This document shows, piece by piece, positions 43,499 through 53,800 of a DNA stretch of 64,000 bases. A program made the position numbers and the translations under genes. The stretch covers positions 3,468,868 through 3,532,867 of the forward strand of contig NZ_KB235914.1 of the NCBI RefSeq assembly GCF_000332175.1. Direction: 5' to 3'. This DNA is from Pseudanabaena sp. PCC 6802. Lineage in GTDB: Bacteria > Cyanobacteriota > Cyanobacteriia > Pseudanabaenales > Pseudanabaenaceae. Each line of letters opens with the position of its first letter. Position 1 is the first letter of the stretch. The notes beneath the pieces were generated by a model, which was not told the DNA's origin, did not search any database, and saw only the letters and a program-made list of their open reading frames with translations.

Positions 43499-44824
43499 AT
43501 GAAAGTCAACCAGCTACAAAGACTAGGATCGTTGCTCGTCCTAATGGCTTTAAGTGCTTGCAGCCAGAGCGGGGCAACTAACAATACTGGCGCAGGTAAT
43601 TTTTCTGGGTTGCCTGTAAGGATAGCTAGTGTGGCATCGGGCACCATTGAGGACAGTTCCGACTACGTGGCGAGCATGAACTCCCGCACCTCGATTACTT
43701 TGCAACCGCGCGTATCGGGTCAGGTAGCGCAGATTTTTGTCCAGGCTGGCGATCGCGTGGATGCAGGCACGCCCATCCTGGCGATCGATCCATCTAAACA
43801 GCAGGCTGCTGTCACTAGTAAAATTGCGGCGATGGAGTCAGCCGAAGCAGCTCTAGAAGAAGCTAAAGCGGATCTAGCTAATGCCGAAGACCAACTGAAG
43901 TCGTTACAGGCCAAGAAACAGGCTAATCTTTCAACGCTAGCCAATAACCGCCGCAACCTGGAGCGCGATCGCCAACTGGTAGCAGAGGGCGCAATTAACC
44001 AGCGCATATTCGATGACACTGCTACCAAGGTAGCAACATCCCAGGCGGATCTCGACTCTATAGATGCCGATATTAGAGCGCAAAGATCGTCGATCGCCAG
44101 AGCCAGAGCTGCGATCGCCCGCAACCAGAGGCTGTTGCAACAGGCGCAAGCCGATATGCGAGAGCAAAAGGTACAGCTAGAATTTTTTACGATCAAAGCC
44201 CCATTTGCTGGCACGGTAGGAGATATCCCCATTAAAGTAGGTGATTTTGTCAGCGAATCCACCAAGCTCTTAACTCTCAGCCAAAACGATCGCCTGGAAC
44301 TACAAATAGCCGTTCCGCTTGAGAAGGCATCTCAGTTAAAAACGGGATTGCCAGTTAGATTAATCGATGACCAGGAAAAATCTAAAGCAGATGGGAAAAT
44401 CTCCTTTGTTGCCCCCAATGTAGATAACTCAACTCAGTCGATTCTCGTGAAGGCTGTATTCGACAATCCCAAAAACTCTATGCGCGCCGATCAGTTTGTC
44501 AAAGCCAGATTGGTTTGGTCTAGCCGCCCTGGAGTATTAGTTCCTACTACAGCAATTTCGCGGCTGGGCGGTCAGAATTTTATCTTTGTGGCTGAAAACA
44601 AGGCCGATACTGTTGGGCAAACTCAATTAGTTGCCAGTCAAAGGCCAATTAAGCTGGGCAAGATTGTAGGCAATAATCAGGAGGTATTAGAAGGTCTTAA
44701 ACCAGGTGAGAAGATAGTTACCTCAGGTATTTTACAGTTACGAGATGGCATTCCCATTGTTTCCGCTCCTGCCAAAGATAATGTCAAAGAAGGTACGTCT
44801 TCTAAACCCGAGTCAAAAAGTTAG
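43499..44824 (+). CDS. RND efflux periplasmic adaptor (HlyD/AcrA family lipoprotein)
   Basis: 441 residues from ATG 43499. Lipoprotein signal LLVLMALSACS places the lipid-modified Cys near residue 21. Biotinyl-lipoyl-like halves flank an alpha-helical hairpin: a PRVSGQVAQIFVQAGDRVDAGTP strand, a coiled-coil hairpin (about 95-205) of alternating Ala/Leu/Glu heptads, and IKAPFAGTVGDIPIKVGDFV. The beta-barrel and membrane-proximal domains follow. It couples the inner-membrane pump gene 34 bases downstream to an outer-membrane channel not seen in the window. Confidence 0.93.
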   Translation: MKVNQLQRLGSLLVLMALSACSQSGATNNTGAGNFSGLPVRIASVASGTIEDSSDYVASMNSRTSITLQPRVSGQVAQIFVQAGDRVDAGTPILAIDPSKQQAAVTSKIAAMESAEAALEEAKADLANAEDQLKSLQAKKQANLSTLANNRRNLERDRQLVAEGAINQRIFDDTATKVATSQADLDSIDADIRAQRSSIARARAAIARNQRLLQQAQADMREQKVQLEFFTIKAPFAGTVGDIPIKVGDFVSESTKLLTLSQNDRLELQIAVPLEKASQLKTGLPVRLIDDQEKSKADGKISFVAPNVDNSTQSILVKAVFDNPKNSMRADQFVKARLVWSSRPGVLVPTTAISRLGGQNFIFVAENKADTVGQTQLVASQRPIKLGKIVGNNQEVLEGLKPGEKIVTSGILQLRDGIPIVSAPAKDNVKEGTSSKPESKS

Positions 44825-44858
44825 CCTCAGGTTCCGCTCTCTATCTCAGTTCTAGACT

Positions 44859-47800
44859 ATGATTCTATCCATATCGGACTTTTTCATTCGGCGGCCCGTG
44901 CTGGCTACGGTGTGCTCGGTGATTATCACATTGATGGGAATCGCCTGTATTTTTATTCTACCGATCGCCCAATACCCCGAAATCGCACCACCCAAAGTTA
45001 ACGTACAGTCTAATTACATTGGAGCAAATGCCGAAACCGTAGAGTCAACCGTGACCAGCGTTTTGGAAAGGGAACTCAACGGTATTGAAGGTGTGAGGTA
45101 TATTTCCTCGACTAGTGGCAATGATGGCAGTAGTGCGATCGCTCTGACCTTCGATCTGGGAAGGGATAAAGATATCGCTGCCGTGGACGTGCAAAACCGG
45201 GTTTCGTCTGTGGTGTCGCAGTTGCCAGGGCCAGTGCAGCAAACCGGAGTCCGAGTGTCAAAGGAATCTGGTGGGTTTCTGCTGGCTATTGGGGTTTATG
45301 CCGAGGATGGCGAGGATGGCAAGCCTAGATATGACAACCTTTATCTCAGTAATTATGCCGATCTCTACATTGTGGATGCGATCAAGCGAGTTAAGGGTGT
45401 CAGTAACGTTCAGATCTTTGGCGAGCGCAAGTACGCTATGCGGTTGTGGCTGGATCCCAGTCGCATGGCAGCGCGCAACTTAACCTCCCAGGATGTAGTG
45501 AATGCGATCCAGGAGCAAAACCTCCAGGTAGGAGCGGGGCAAATCGGGCAACAGCCCGCCCCGGAGAATCAGCAGTACCAGCTATCAGTTTCTGCTAAGG
45601 GCAGGTTGATTAACGCCGATGAGTTTGCCGATATTGTCATCAGGAGCAATGCTGACGGTACGTTAATCAGGCTCAAGGATGTGGGGAGAGTGGAGTTAGG
45701 CGCAGAAAACTACGGCTCTGTGTTGAGATTCAATCGTCGTCGCAATATCGGTTTGGGTGTCAGTCAGTTACCGAATGCTAATGCCCTGGAGGTAGCGCAC
45801 CAGGTCAAAAAAGTATTAGAGGAGTTAAAACCGAGTTTCCCGCCTGGTCTGAACTACGCGATCGCCTTCGATACCACATTATTTGTAGAAGCGGGGACGG
45901 AGGAAGTAATTATCTCGCTGCTCATGGCAGTCACTCTGGTAATTATCATTATTTTCTTCTTTTTACAGAACTGGCGTTCTACTTTAATTCCCGCGATCGC
46001 CATTCCCGTCGCTTTAATCGGTACGTTCCTGTTCGTCAAACTGTTGAATTTTAATATCAATACGCTTACCCTATTTGGTTTGACCCTGGCTACGGGGCTG
46101 GTGGTGGATGACGCGATCGTGGTAGTCGAAGATGTGACTCGCAACATCCAGGAAAAAGGCATGAATCCGATCCAGGCGGCTATGCAATCGATGGATGAAT
46201 TGCTCAGCGCTGTCGTTGCGAGTTCCTTGGTATTAATTGCCGTGTTCGTGCCCGTAGCATTTTTCCCCGGTACCACGGGGTTGCTGTACAAGCAGTTTGC
46301 CTTGACCATTGCCTTTTCGATTGCGATTTCCACTTTCAACGCAATTACGCTAACTCCCACGCTCTCGGCAATGCTGTTGCGTCAGGGGCAAACGCCGGAC
46401 AATTGGTTCTTCAATGCAATTAACCGGGTTATAGATCGTACCAGGCTGGGATATAGATGGATGCTCGACCTGATTGTAAATCTCAAGGGCATCATCATAC
46501 TGTTATTCATACTGTCGCTGGGTCTAACCTATTGGATCTATATGATCGTCCCCACCGGCTTTTTGCCAGAGGAAGATCAGGGATATATCATTACGATTGT
46601 GAAAGCGCCGGAAGGCGTATCGCTGAACTATACCGAGAAGGTATTGGAACAGGCAGAAGCGATTATGAAGGAGGTGCCTGAAATTGAGAACGTCTTTGCG
46701 GTGGGAGGTTTTAGTTTTAGCGGCACCACGCCTGAGAATGGTATTATCTTTTCCACTCTGAAACCTTGGAAAGAGCGATCGCGTCCAGAGCAATCTGCTC
46801 AAGCAGTTATAGGTAAGCTTTTGCCCCAACTGCTATCAATTAAGGAGGCATTTGTCATTCCCATTCCCCCACCAGCAATTATTGGTCTGGGGGATGTTGG
46901 TGGTTTTGAATTCCAACTTCAGGATAAAACTAGCCAGGGCTTCCCAGTTATGGAGCAAGCCATCGGTCAGTTATTGGGCAGAGCCAGTACCTATCCCAAT
47001 CCCCCCGACACTCCGCCCAACGATTCTAAACCTCCGCAATTAGTGGGCTTGCGACCGGATTTCAGCGGTAATACACCGCAGCTTTCCGTAGAAGTGGATC
47101 GGGCTAAGGCTAGCGCGTTGCAGGTATCGCTGCAAGATATCTTTAGTTCCTTGCAAACATTCCTCGGATCCCGCTATGTAAATGATTTCAACCAGTTTGG
47201 TCGTACCTATCGCGTTTACGTTCAAGCCGATCGCGATTTCCGCTCCTCGCCTGAGGATATCAATAAGCTATACGTGCGATCGGCAAGCGGCAAGATGATC
47301 CCGTTGGGGAATTTAGTCAAGGTCACCCCAACGATCGCGCCATCCACCATCTATCATTTCAATCTGTTTCGCTCTGCCAAAATTTCTGGCAATGCAGCCC
47401 TAGGAGTGAGTTCGGGGCAGGCAATTAACATCATGGAAAAGGTAGCAAAAGAAACGCTACCGCAAGGTTTTGGCTTTGAATGGTCGGGTCTGTCGCTGGA
47501 GGAAATCAGTGCGGGCGGTCAGGCTTATATTATCTTTGGTTTGGGTCTAGTATTTGTATTTCTGGTGCTGGCAGCGCAGTACGAAAACTACATCGATCCT
47601 ACAATTATCATGCTGACGGTGCCGTTAGCAATTTTAGGCGCTCTGTTTTTTGTGATGCTGCGCGGGCTTGCCAATGATGTCTACACTCAAATTGGCTTCG
47701 TCATGCTGATTGGGATGGCAAGCAAAAACGCTATCTTGATCGTAGAGTTTGCCAATCAATTACGCGCTACGGGACTTTCCATTACCAAAGCAGCAGTGGA

Positions 47801-48254
47801 GGCAGCGCAGCAACGCCTGCGTCCAATTTTGATGACCGCTTTATCTACAATTATCGGTACGGTACCGCTGGCGATCGCCTCTGGAGCGGGAGCGGCATCG
47901 CGTAAATCTCTAGGTACGGCGGTAATTGGTGGGATGTGCGTGGCCACTGTGCTGAGTTTATTTATCGTTCCGGTTTTGTACATCACGATCCAGACCATGC
48001 AAGAGCGGTTGCGCCGAGGTTTGTACAAACCCGCTTTGGCTGGCATTGGTAGCGATCCGGAACCGGAAACCATAGATGTGGAGATCGTCTCTAACCATCA
48101 GGGGTTACCCGACCGCATCCAGAGCGATCGGAATTTTACTAAGGCAGATCCCAGACAGGAATCTACATCTAACCAAACTGGAAACGGATCTGATAGTTCC
48201 CACACTCCCGATCCGAGCAAAGATCCCGATCCCCGAGAGACACCCAAGACATAA
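44859..48254 (+). CDS. RND efflux transporter, HAE1 family (AcrB-like)
   Basis: 1131 residues with 12 predicted transmembrane helices and two large periplasmic loops. N-terminal ISDFFIRRPVLATVCSVIITL is the family start. TM4 carries LATGLVVDDAIVVVEDV with the proton-relay Asp pair. The second half shows the AILGALFFVMLRGLANDVYTQIGFVMLIGMASKNAILIVEF block. The C-terminal tail of about 85 residues is Asp/Ser/Pro rich and unusual, probably disordered and cytoplasmic. Proton-driven export of hydrophobic compounds is expected; the substrate is unknown. Confidence 0.95.
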   Translation: MILSISDFFIRRPVLATVCSVIITLMGIACIFILPIAQYPEIAPPKVNVQSNYIGANAETVESTVTSVLERELNGIEGVRYISSTSGNDGSSAIALTFDLGRDKDIAAVDVQNRVSSVVSQLPGPVQQTGVRVSKESGGFLLAIGVYAEDGEDGKPRYDNLYLSNYADLYIVDAIKRVKGVSNVQIFGERKYAMRLWLDPSRMAARNLTSQDVVNAIQEQNLQVGAGQIGQQPAPENQQYQLSVSAKGRLINADEFADIVIRSNADGTLIRLKDVGRVELGAENYGSVLRFNRRRNIGLGVSQLPNANALEVAHQVKKVLEELKPSFPPGLNYAIAFDTTLFVEAGTEEVIISLLMAVTLVIIIIFFFLQNWRSTLIPAIAIPVALIGTFLFVKLLNFNINTLTLFGLTLATGLVVDDAIVVVEDVTRNIQEKGMNPIQAAMQSMDELLSAVVASSLVLIAVFVPVAFFPGTTGLLYKQFALTIAFSIAISTFNAITLTPTLSAMLLRQGQTPDNWFFNAINRVIDRTRLGYRWMLDLIVNLKGIIILLFILSLGLTYWIYMIVPTGFLPEEDQGYIITIVKAPEGVSLNYTEKVLEQAEAIMKEVPEIENVFAVGGFSFSGTTPENGIIFSTLKPWKERSRPEQSAQAVIGKLLPQLLSIKEAFVIPIPPPAIIGLGDVGGFEFQLQDKTSQGFPVMEQAIGQLLGRASTYPNPPDTPPNDSKPPQLVGLRPDFSGNTPQLSVEVDRAKASALQVSLQDIFSSLQTFLGSRYVNDFNQFGRTYRVYVQADRDFRSSPEDINKLYVRSASGKMIPLGNLVKVTPTIAPSTIYHFNLFRSAKISGNAALGVSSGQAINIMEKVAKETLPQGFGFEWSGLSLEEISAGGQAYIIFGLGLVFVFLVLAAQYENYIDPTIIMLTVPLAILGALFFVMLRGLANDVYTQIGFVMLIGMASKNAILIVEFANQLRATGLSITKAAVEAAQQRLRPILMTALSTIIGTVPLAIASGAGAASRKSLGTAVIGGMCVATVLSLFIVPVLYITIQTMQERLRRGLYKPALAGIGSDPEPETIDVEIVSNHQGLPDRIQSDRNFTKADPRQESTSNQTGNGSDSSHTPDPSKDPDPRETPKT

Positions 48255-48475
48255 AGTCACGCTTAAGCACAGGCCGGAGCGCTAACCTGGATAATTCATG
48301 AAGAGAAGGAAAAAGGGAGCATCTCAGTTTTGCAAGGCAAGGTTAAGAGAGCCATTAAGGTATGCAGAACGGTGTTTGCATTGCTTTTTCCTGCTCTGGA
48401 GTCATGGTTGCTCTCCTTGGGTTTGGTTTCTCGTATTCCTATCTTCTGACTTCTGATTTCATTTTTGCTTATAGT

Positions 48476-48588
48476 TATAGCGGTTTTCAGATGAAAACGA
48501 GAAGGGGGTTTGGGGGCAACGCCCCCAAGAAGGGGTTCTACCCCTTCACCCCATCAATAAAACCCGTTCTCAATTGCAAAGCGCTATA
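48476..48588 (+). repeat. MITE-like element copy C
   Basis: Full-length 113-base copy, TATAGCGGTTTTCAGATGAA to GCAAAGCGCTATA, in the gap between the RND pump and the DUF4288 gene. That gap (48255-48690) shows nothing else I can support. Confidence 0.8.
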
Positions 48589-48690
48589 AAAAGATTATTT
48601 TTATTATATCCTGAGAGACTGGTGAATACGTCACTGAAAGTCTACTCCAGTAGGGTTCGTTAATAAAGAAGGGGGGATTACTAGTTTATT

Positions 48691-49059
48691 ATGACTTGGT
48701 ATGCTGCTCACGCAATCATGTATGTGAAGTTTAAAGATGGCAATCAAGATAAATATCCTATTTGGGAGAATGCGATCTTGATAGAAGCTTCATCTTCAGA
48801 TGAGGCATGGGAGAAAGCTAAAATCAGAGCAAAGGAAGATGAAGATGATGGTGAAAATCCCAGAGGAGAGTCATTATGGGAAGGTCGTCCTTTCATATTT
48901 GTCTTTGCTGGTATTCGGAAAATTGTTTCGTGCGTGGATGAAGAGAATCGACCCACAGACGGCACGGAGATCGCGTATTCCCAGATGGAACTTCCCGATC
49001 TTGATTCCCTATCAAAATTCCTGAAAGAGGAAGAAGTATTCCTAAGATATGATTGCTGA
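48691..49059 (+). CDS. DUF4288 domain protein
   Basis: 122 residues. Family features: WYAAHAIMYVKFKDGNQDKYPIWENAILIEASSSDEAWEKA at the N-terminus, an acidic loop (KEDEDDGENPRG), then WEGRPFIFVFAGIRKIVSC. The function of DUF4288 is unknown to me. Codon use is more A/T-rich than the RND genes upstream, consistent with an accessory gene. Confidence 0.75.
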   Translation: MTWYAAHAIMYVKFKDGNQDKYPIWENAILIEASSSDEAWEKAKIRAKEDEDDGENPRGESLWEGRPFIFVFAGIRKIVSCVDEENRPTDGTEIAYSQMELPDLDSLSKFLKEEEVFLRYDC

Positions 49060-49196
49060 TGTTGATTTGTATGGAGCATGGAAAGCCTCATTTTGATTTT
49101 AACTTCTCCGCTCGGAAACTCTGCATCGGTGAAAGTGTATATCCAGATTGGATGAGATCTGCGAGAGGAGGGGTGTTAGATGAAACTACCCATATG

Positions 49197-49413
49197 AGAT
49201 CGCCATTTATTGAGGGATTTTACCGAAGCGATCGCCTCAGCTTTTTATTCAGAGAGCGATCGTCAATGATTGAGATGTTTTGTCGAAGCGATCGCCTCAG
49301 TTTTTTATTGAGAGAGCGATCGCTCATTAGTTTTTCCCAGTGAGATCGCCATTGATTCAGGGATGCTGCCAAAGCGATCGCCATTTATCGAAGGGGTTTG
49401 TCGAGGCGATCGC
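49197..49413 (+). repeat. HIP1-rich degenerate tandem repeats, left block
   Basis: Roughly 60-base units around the pattern GAGATCGCCATTTATTGAGG, a short spacer, then AAGCGATCGCCTCAGTTTTT and TATTCAGAGAGCGATCG. Three to four degenerate units, each with one or two CGATCG cores. The same units recur at 50065-50162. Confidence 0.7.
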
Positions 49414-49536
49414 CCTTATTGCTCATGCTTGCGGTTGTTTTAGAACGATCGCGTACGTCACTCTTTGATGGGCGATCGAGATTGCCTCTTTTACTAAAGG
49501 GTTACAATGTAAATGTTACTGAATTGGGAAGGAGCT

Positions 49537-49767
49537 ATGCAAACAATTTATCGGTTAAAAGCAAATGAACTCGATCTCAATTTTCTGGAAGGGTTAAAAG
49601 CCACTTTCCAAGGGAAAGAGATTGAGATTGTTGTGTATGAAGTTGATGAGACTGCATATTTACTTAGCTCAGAGGCAAATAAACAAAGGTTGCTCAAAGC
49701 TATAGAAAATGTTAGCAAGGACAGAAATCTGATTGAGGTTAATCTAGAGGAATTGAACGTTGAATGA
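49537..49767 (+). CDS. Antitoxin of a YoeB-type toxin-antitoxin pair
   Basis: 76 residues from ATG 49537, after a strong ribosome site (GGAAGGAG). A 24-base longer frame exists but lacks such a site. A beta-strand-rich N-terminus (MQTIYRLKANELD) and a helix with LLSSEANKQRLLKAIENV precede an acidic C-terminus (NLEELNVE), as expected for a toxin-wrapping tail. Stop and toxin start overlap in ATGA. The antitoxin family resembles those found beside YoeB/Txe toxins in cyanobacteria; I did not identify a named domain. Confidence 0.75.
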   Translation: MQTIYRLKANELDLNFLEGLKATFQGKEIEIVVYEVDETAYLLSSEANKQRLLKAIENVSKDRNLIEVNLEELNVE

Positions 49768-50027
49768 AACGAAAAATCAAATTTGATGCTGATGCGTTCG
49801 ATGATTTTACTCAATGGGCAAAAGAAGATAGAAAGCTGTATGCAAAGATAATTGATTTGATTAAGGATATTGAGCGATCTCCTTTTCAAGGTTTGGGTAA
49901 ACCCGAACCATTGAAATATGAATTAAGTGGTTATTGGTCGAGGCGAATTAATGACGAGCACCGCCTTGTCTATAAAGTGACCGATGACGAAATTACTATT
50001 ATTGCTTGTAGAAATCATTACTCCTAA
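49764..50027 (+). CDS. Txe/YoeB family toxin (mRNA interferase)
   Basis: 87 residues of the RelE/YoeB fold. Visible features: DDFTQWAKEDRKLYAKIIDLIKDIERSPFQGLGKPEPLK, then the strand YWSRRINDEHRLVYKV and the terminal IIACRNHYS. The Glu, Arg and C-terminal His-Tyr of YoeB catalysis are in place. It would cut ribosome-bound mRNA when freed from its antitoxin. The pair is bracketed on both sides by the same HIP1-rich repeats. Confidence 0.9.
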   Translation: MKRKIKFDADAFDDFTQWAKEDRKLYAKIIDLIKDIERSPFQGLGKPEPLKYELSGYWSRRINDEHRLVYKVTDDEITIIACRNHYS

Positions 50028-50064
50028 AGATAAAGCACTCCTCAAATTTATCAGGGATATCATC

Positions 50065-50162
50065 AAAGCGATCGCCTCAGTCTCTTATTCAGAAAGAGAT
50101 CGCCATTTATTGAGGGGTTTTGTTGCAGCGATCGCCCCAGCTTTTCATTCAGAAAGCGATCG
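50065..50162 (+). repeat. HIP1-rich degenerate tandem repeats, right block
   Basis: Units AAAGCGATCGCCTCAGTCTC, GAGATCGCCATTTATTGAGG and GCAGCGATCGCCCCAGCTTT match the left block at 49197. The toxin-antitoxin genes therefore sit inside one interrupted repeat array. Confidence 0.7.
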
Positions 50163-50321
50163 TAACCAGTTATCCAAATCTGAGGAACTCTCAAAATCCA
50201 AAAGTGCTTCGGCTAAGCTATCCAATTGTGTAACGCTTAGAGCAGAAACGCGCTCGGTTATCTGAGGAGAAACCAGCGCTCTAGCCTCTTCCTGTAAACC
50301 TACATTGCCGCCCTTCTTGTC
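50145..50321 (-). pseudogene. 3' remnant of a DUF4351 (Rpn-like) protein
   Basis: The minus-strand frame encodes the C-terminal DUF4351 tail (EEARALVSPQITERVSALSV, then LDSLAEALLDFESSSDLDNW), normally found at the end of PD-(D/E)XK Rpn-type transposase-like proteins. Upstream the frame runs into MITE-like copy D (50322-50478) and the nuclease part is absent, so only a 3' fragment remains. Confidence 0.7.
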
Positions 50322-50478
50322 TATAGCGGTTTTCACTTGAGAATGGGTTTTATTGACGGGGTGAAGGGGTTCCACACGGCAGTGGCTCTAGCGGGTAACC
50401 CCCAAGACCGCCCTGCCTCCCCTTCTTGGGGGCAACGCCCCCAAACCCCCTGCTCTTTCCGATCTGAAAACCGCTATA
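50322..50478 (-). repeat. MITE-like element copy D (long form)
   Basis: Reverse orientation: TATAGCGGTTTTCACTTGAG to CTGAAAACCGCTATA. 157 bases, with the same 50-base insert as copy H (CCACACGGCAGTGGCTCTAG and onward). It interrupts the DUF4351 remnant. Confidence 0.8.
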
Positions 50479-50633
50479 CCTTACCTGCAAGATTTCCTGA
50501 TAAATAACAGATTCACGCATCATTGGCTCCCTGAATAACCCTTCAGTCAGTAGACTTTATCGGCAATAAAAAGGGCGAAATGCCATCAAAAGCTTATGCA
50601 GCAAGCATTTCGCTTAATTTCAGGCCATTTCTG

Positions 50634-50656
50634 AAAGCCTTGTGTAGCAAGGCTTT
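50634..50656. terminator. Short perfect hairpin
   Basis: AAAGCCTTG pairs perfectly with CAAGGCTTT across the loop TGTAG. It lies in the 50479-50852 gap before smc, which otherwise shows no gene I would support. A T-run does not follow. Confidence 0.4.
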
Positions 50657-50852
50657 GACTATTTCCGAAGTCTATTCTATGTTTATGCAGAAAGATTTGG
50701 GGAGCCATTGGAGTGCAAAGTTTGTACCTAACGCATATGGACGTCCTCACCTGCGACACGTAAAATTTTGCCAGTAATTTGCGATCGCCGTGCCTAATGC
50801 TAAAATTGCGTGCTAATTTATTGGCATTCTCGATCGACCAGAAGTTATTGCC

Positions 50853-53800
50853 GTGTACATCAAACACATCGAGTTGTCTCGGTTCAAATCCTTCGGTGGT
50901 ACTACCCCGATCCCGATCCTGCCAGGGTTTACAGTTGTCTCTGGTCCCAACGGATCTGGCAAGTCAAATATCCTGGACGCTCTGTTGTTTGCCCTGGGTC
51001 TGTCCAGTTCCAAGGGTATGAGAGCCGAGCGCCTGCCCGACCTGGTCAATCAAGCACACTCGCAAAAGGGTCGCACGGTAGAAGCTAGCGTTAAAGTCGT
51101 GTTTGCCCTGGAGCCTGGAGATCGGCAACCTGAAGCTGCCCCTGCTACCAATTCCGAAGTAGCCGACGATCGCCCCGCACCAACCGCAAGCATCGTTGCC
51201 CCCCCAGAAGATACGGCGGAAACCATTGAGGATAGTGAAAGTACGGCCATCCATGCCGCGATCGCCGATCGCTGCGATCGAGAAGCTCCCCACACCCCAG
51301 CACCCCAAAACGAGACGAGCAATCCCGATGAATGGGCGATTACTCGTAAACTGAGGGTTACCAGCCAGGGCACCTATACATCTACCTACTACATCAACGA
51401 CCAGCCCTGCACCTTAGGGGAACTGCACGAGGAGCTTGCCAGGTTCCGCATTTATCCCGAAGGCTATAACGTCGTGCTACAGGGCGACGTTACGGGCATT
51501 ATTTCCATGAACTCGCGCGATCGCCGCGAAATTATCGACGAGCTAGCCGGAGTGGGCGAGTTCGATCGCAAAATCGACCAGGCCAAAAACAAACTCGATG
51601 ACGTTAAAGACCAGGAAGACCGCTTTCGCATTGTCGAGCAGGAGCTAGTCGCCAACCAGGAAAAACTCAAAAGCGATCGCGTGAAGGCGGAAAAATACCA
51701 GGCTCTCCGTAAGGAATTAGAGAGCATGGTGACGGCAGAGGTAGTGCTGCAACATCGCCAGTTAGTTCAACAACAGTCCGCCAAAGAAACCGAACTGAGC
51801 AATTGCCAGACCGCTGCCACTCAGCTACGGGAGCAAATTGTGGAATTGGACGGCGCGATCGCTACGACCAGCACGGAACTGGATGCACTCAACGCCAAAG
51901 TCCGCACCCTCGGCGAAGAGGAATACCTCGCCGTATCCACGGAAATTGCCAATAAAAGTGCGGAATTGCGCGCTATGCAACGGCAGCAACAGGAATTTAC
52001 TAATAACTACAAAAATACCCAGAACAACATCATTGCCACCCAAGCAGAAATCGAGCAGTTACTCAAGCAAATCGAACAACTGGAGGGACAAAAGCAAGTT
52101 CAGGCGCAGGAAATCGAAAAACTCAGTCTGGCACGCGAGCAACAAGCTGGCGTTGTCGATACCTATCGCCGCGAACTCCAGTCCATCGCCGCATCCGCCA
52201 ACGATTGGATGAAGCAGCAGGCGCAACTTTTCCAAGCGATCGAAACATTACAGCAAACCATCGATCCGCAACGGCAGGAACGCACGCGCCTGAGCGAGTC
52301 ACTAAGACAATGGACGCTACAGTTAACTAACCAGGAGGCAGAGCTAGCCGAACTGCAAGAACCACAGGGACAATCCCTCACGGACGAACTAAGTCGATAT
52401 CAAGCAGAAGCGAGCCAAGCGCAGACGCTGATTCAATCCGTAGCGATATCCCTCAGCGAAGCGCAAACCGAATTGCAAACTACGAAAGAGACGATCGATC
52501 GCCTCACCCAAGAGCAAAGGGTCAAAGGGAGGCAGTTGGATAAACTGGATGCCCAGGTACAGGCTACCAGCGAAGCCCAGGGCACGAGAGCTTCTCAGAT
52601 TGTTCTGGAAGCCAATATCTCCGGTGTCTATGGCCTGGTGGCAACCTTGGGGAAGGTAGAGCCGAAATATCAACTTGCCCTGGAAATTGCAGCGGGCAAT
52701 CGCCTCGCCAATATCGTTGTCGATAGCGATGAAGTGGCAGCGAAAGCAATTAATCTGCTCAAGCAGTCAAGGGGTGGTAGAGCGACATTTCTACCTCTGA
52801 ATAAGCTGAAGCCAGCCCGCGACCTGTTCGACCTCGATCCGAAATTGGGCGCGATCGCCTATGCCCTCGATCTGGTGGAATTTGACGTGCGTTACGAGGA
52901 TGTCTTTGCTTATATCTTTGGCAATACCATCGTCTTCGATCGCCTGGACAAAGCTCGCCTGCATATCGGCAAATACCGTATGGTAACGCTCGACGGCGAA
53001 CTGCTGGAGGTTACGGGTGCGATTACAGGTGGTAGCGCGCCCAGTCAAAGCGGCATTCACTTCGGCACGCTCGCCCCTGCCGAATCAGCAGAAATGGCTC
53101 AACTGCGCGATCGCCTTATGGAAATCGATCGCCTCCTCGGTCACCTCTACAAACAAGCCGACAAGCTCCAAGCACAGGTAACAAAATCTGAAGCGCAACT
53201 CCAAAACGCTCGCGTTACCCAGCGAGAAGCTCAAATCCAATGCGATCGCCTCACCGAACAAATTAACCGCACTTTTAAGGGGCGCGATCGCCTTACCGAA
53301 CAAATGCATCAAAATCGCACCGCGATCGAGGTGGCACAGTCACAGATTCTTGGGTTAGAGCGATCGATCGCCGATCTCGAATCGCGCATACAAGCTGAAA
53401 AAACACAACTAGCGGAGCTGGAAAAATCCGGCACGCATCAACGCTGGCAACGGGAACAGGAGGCGCTCCAACTACAGGAGCAACAACTCAATACCGTTGA
53501 TTTATCCCTGCGGGCGGCTCGCCAGCAACTTACCGACTGGGAAAACCAGGGTCAACTACTACATGAAAAAATTAACCAGCGCCAGGTCACCCTTCAGGAA
53601 CTGCGCTCTACCCAAACCGACTTGCTAAATCAGCGCAACAAAGCCCAAGCTGAAATTAAACAGTTAGAGGAAGAAATTACCAATCTGCAAGTCCGACTCA
53701 ATGCCCTCGAACAAACTATCGGTACTGCCAAAGCCGAACGGGATGCCTGCGATCGCGCCCTGCGCAACCATCAATCCAACCATCAGCAACTGACCTGGCA

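Noticed and set aside
49197-49413. CRISPR-like array in the HIP1 repeats
   Set aside because: Units are degenerate and of unequal length, and the regular element is the CGATCG core.
50580-50777. 65-codon plus-strand frame before smc
   Set aside because: No ribosome site, no recognisable sequence, and it contains a hairpin; probably chance.
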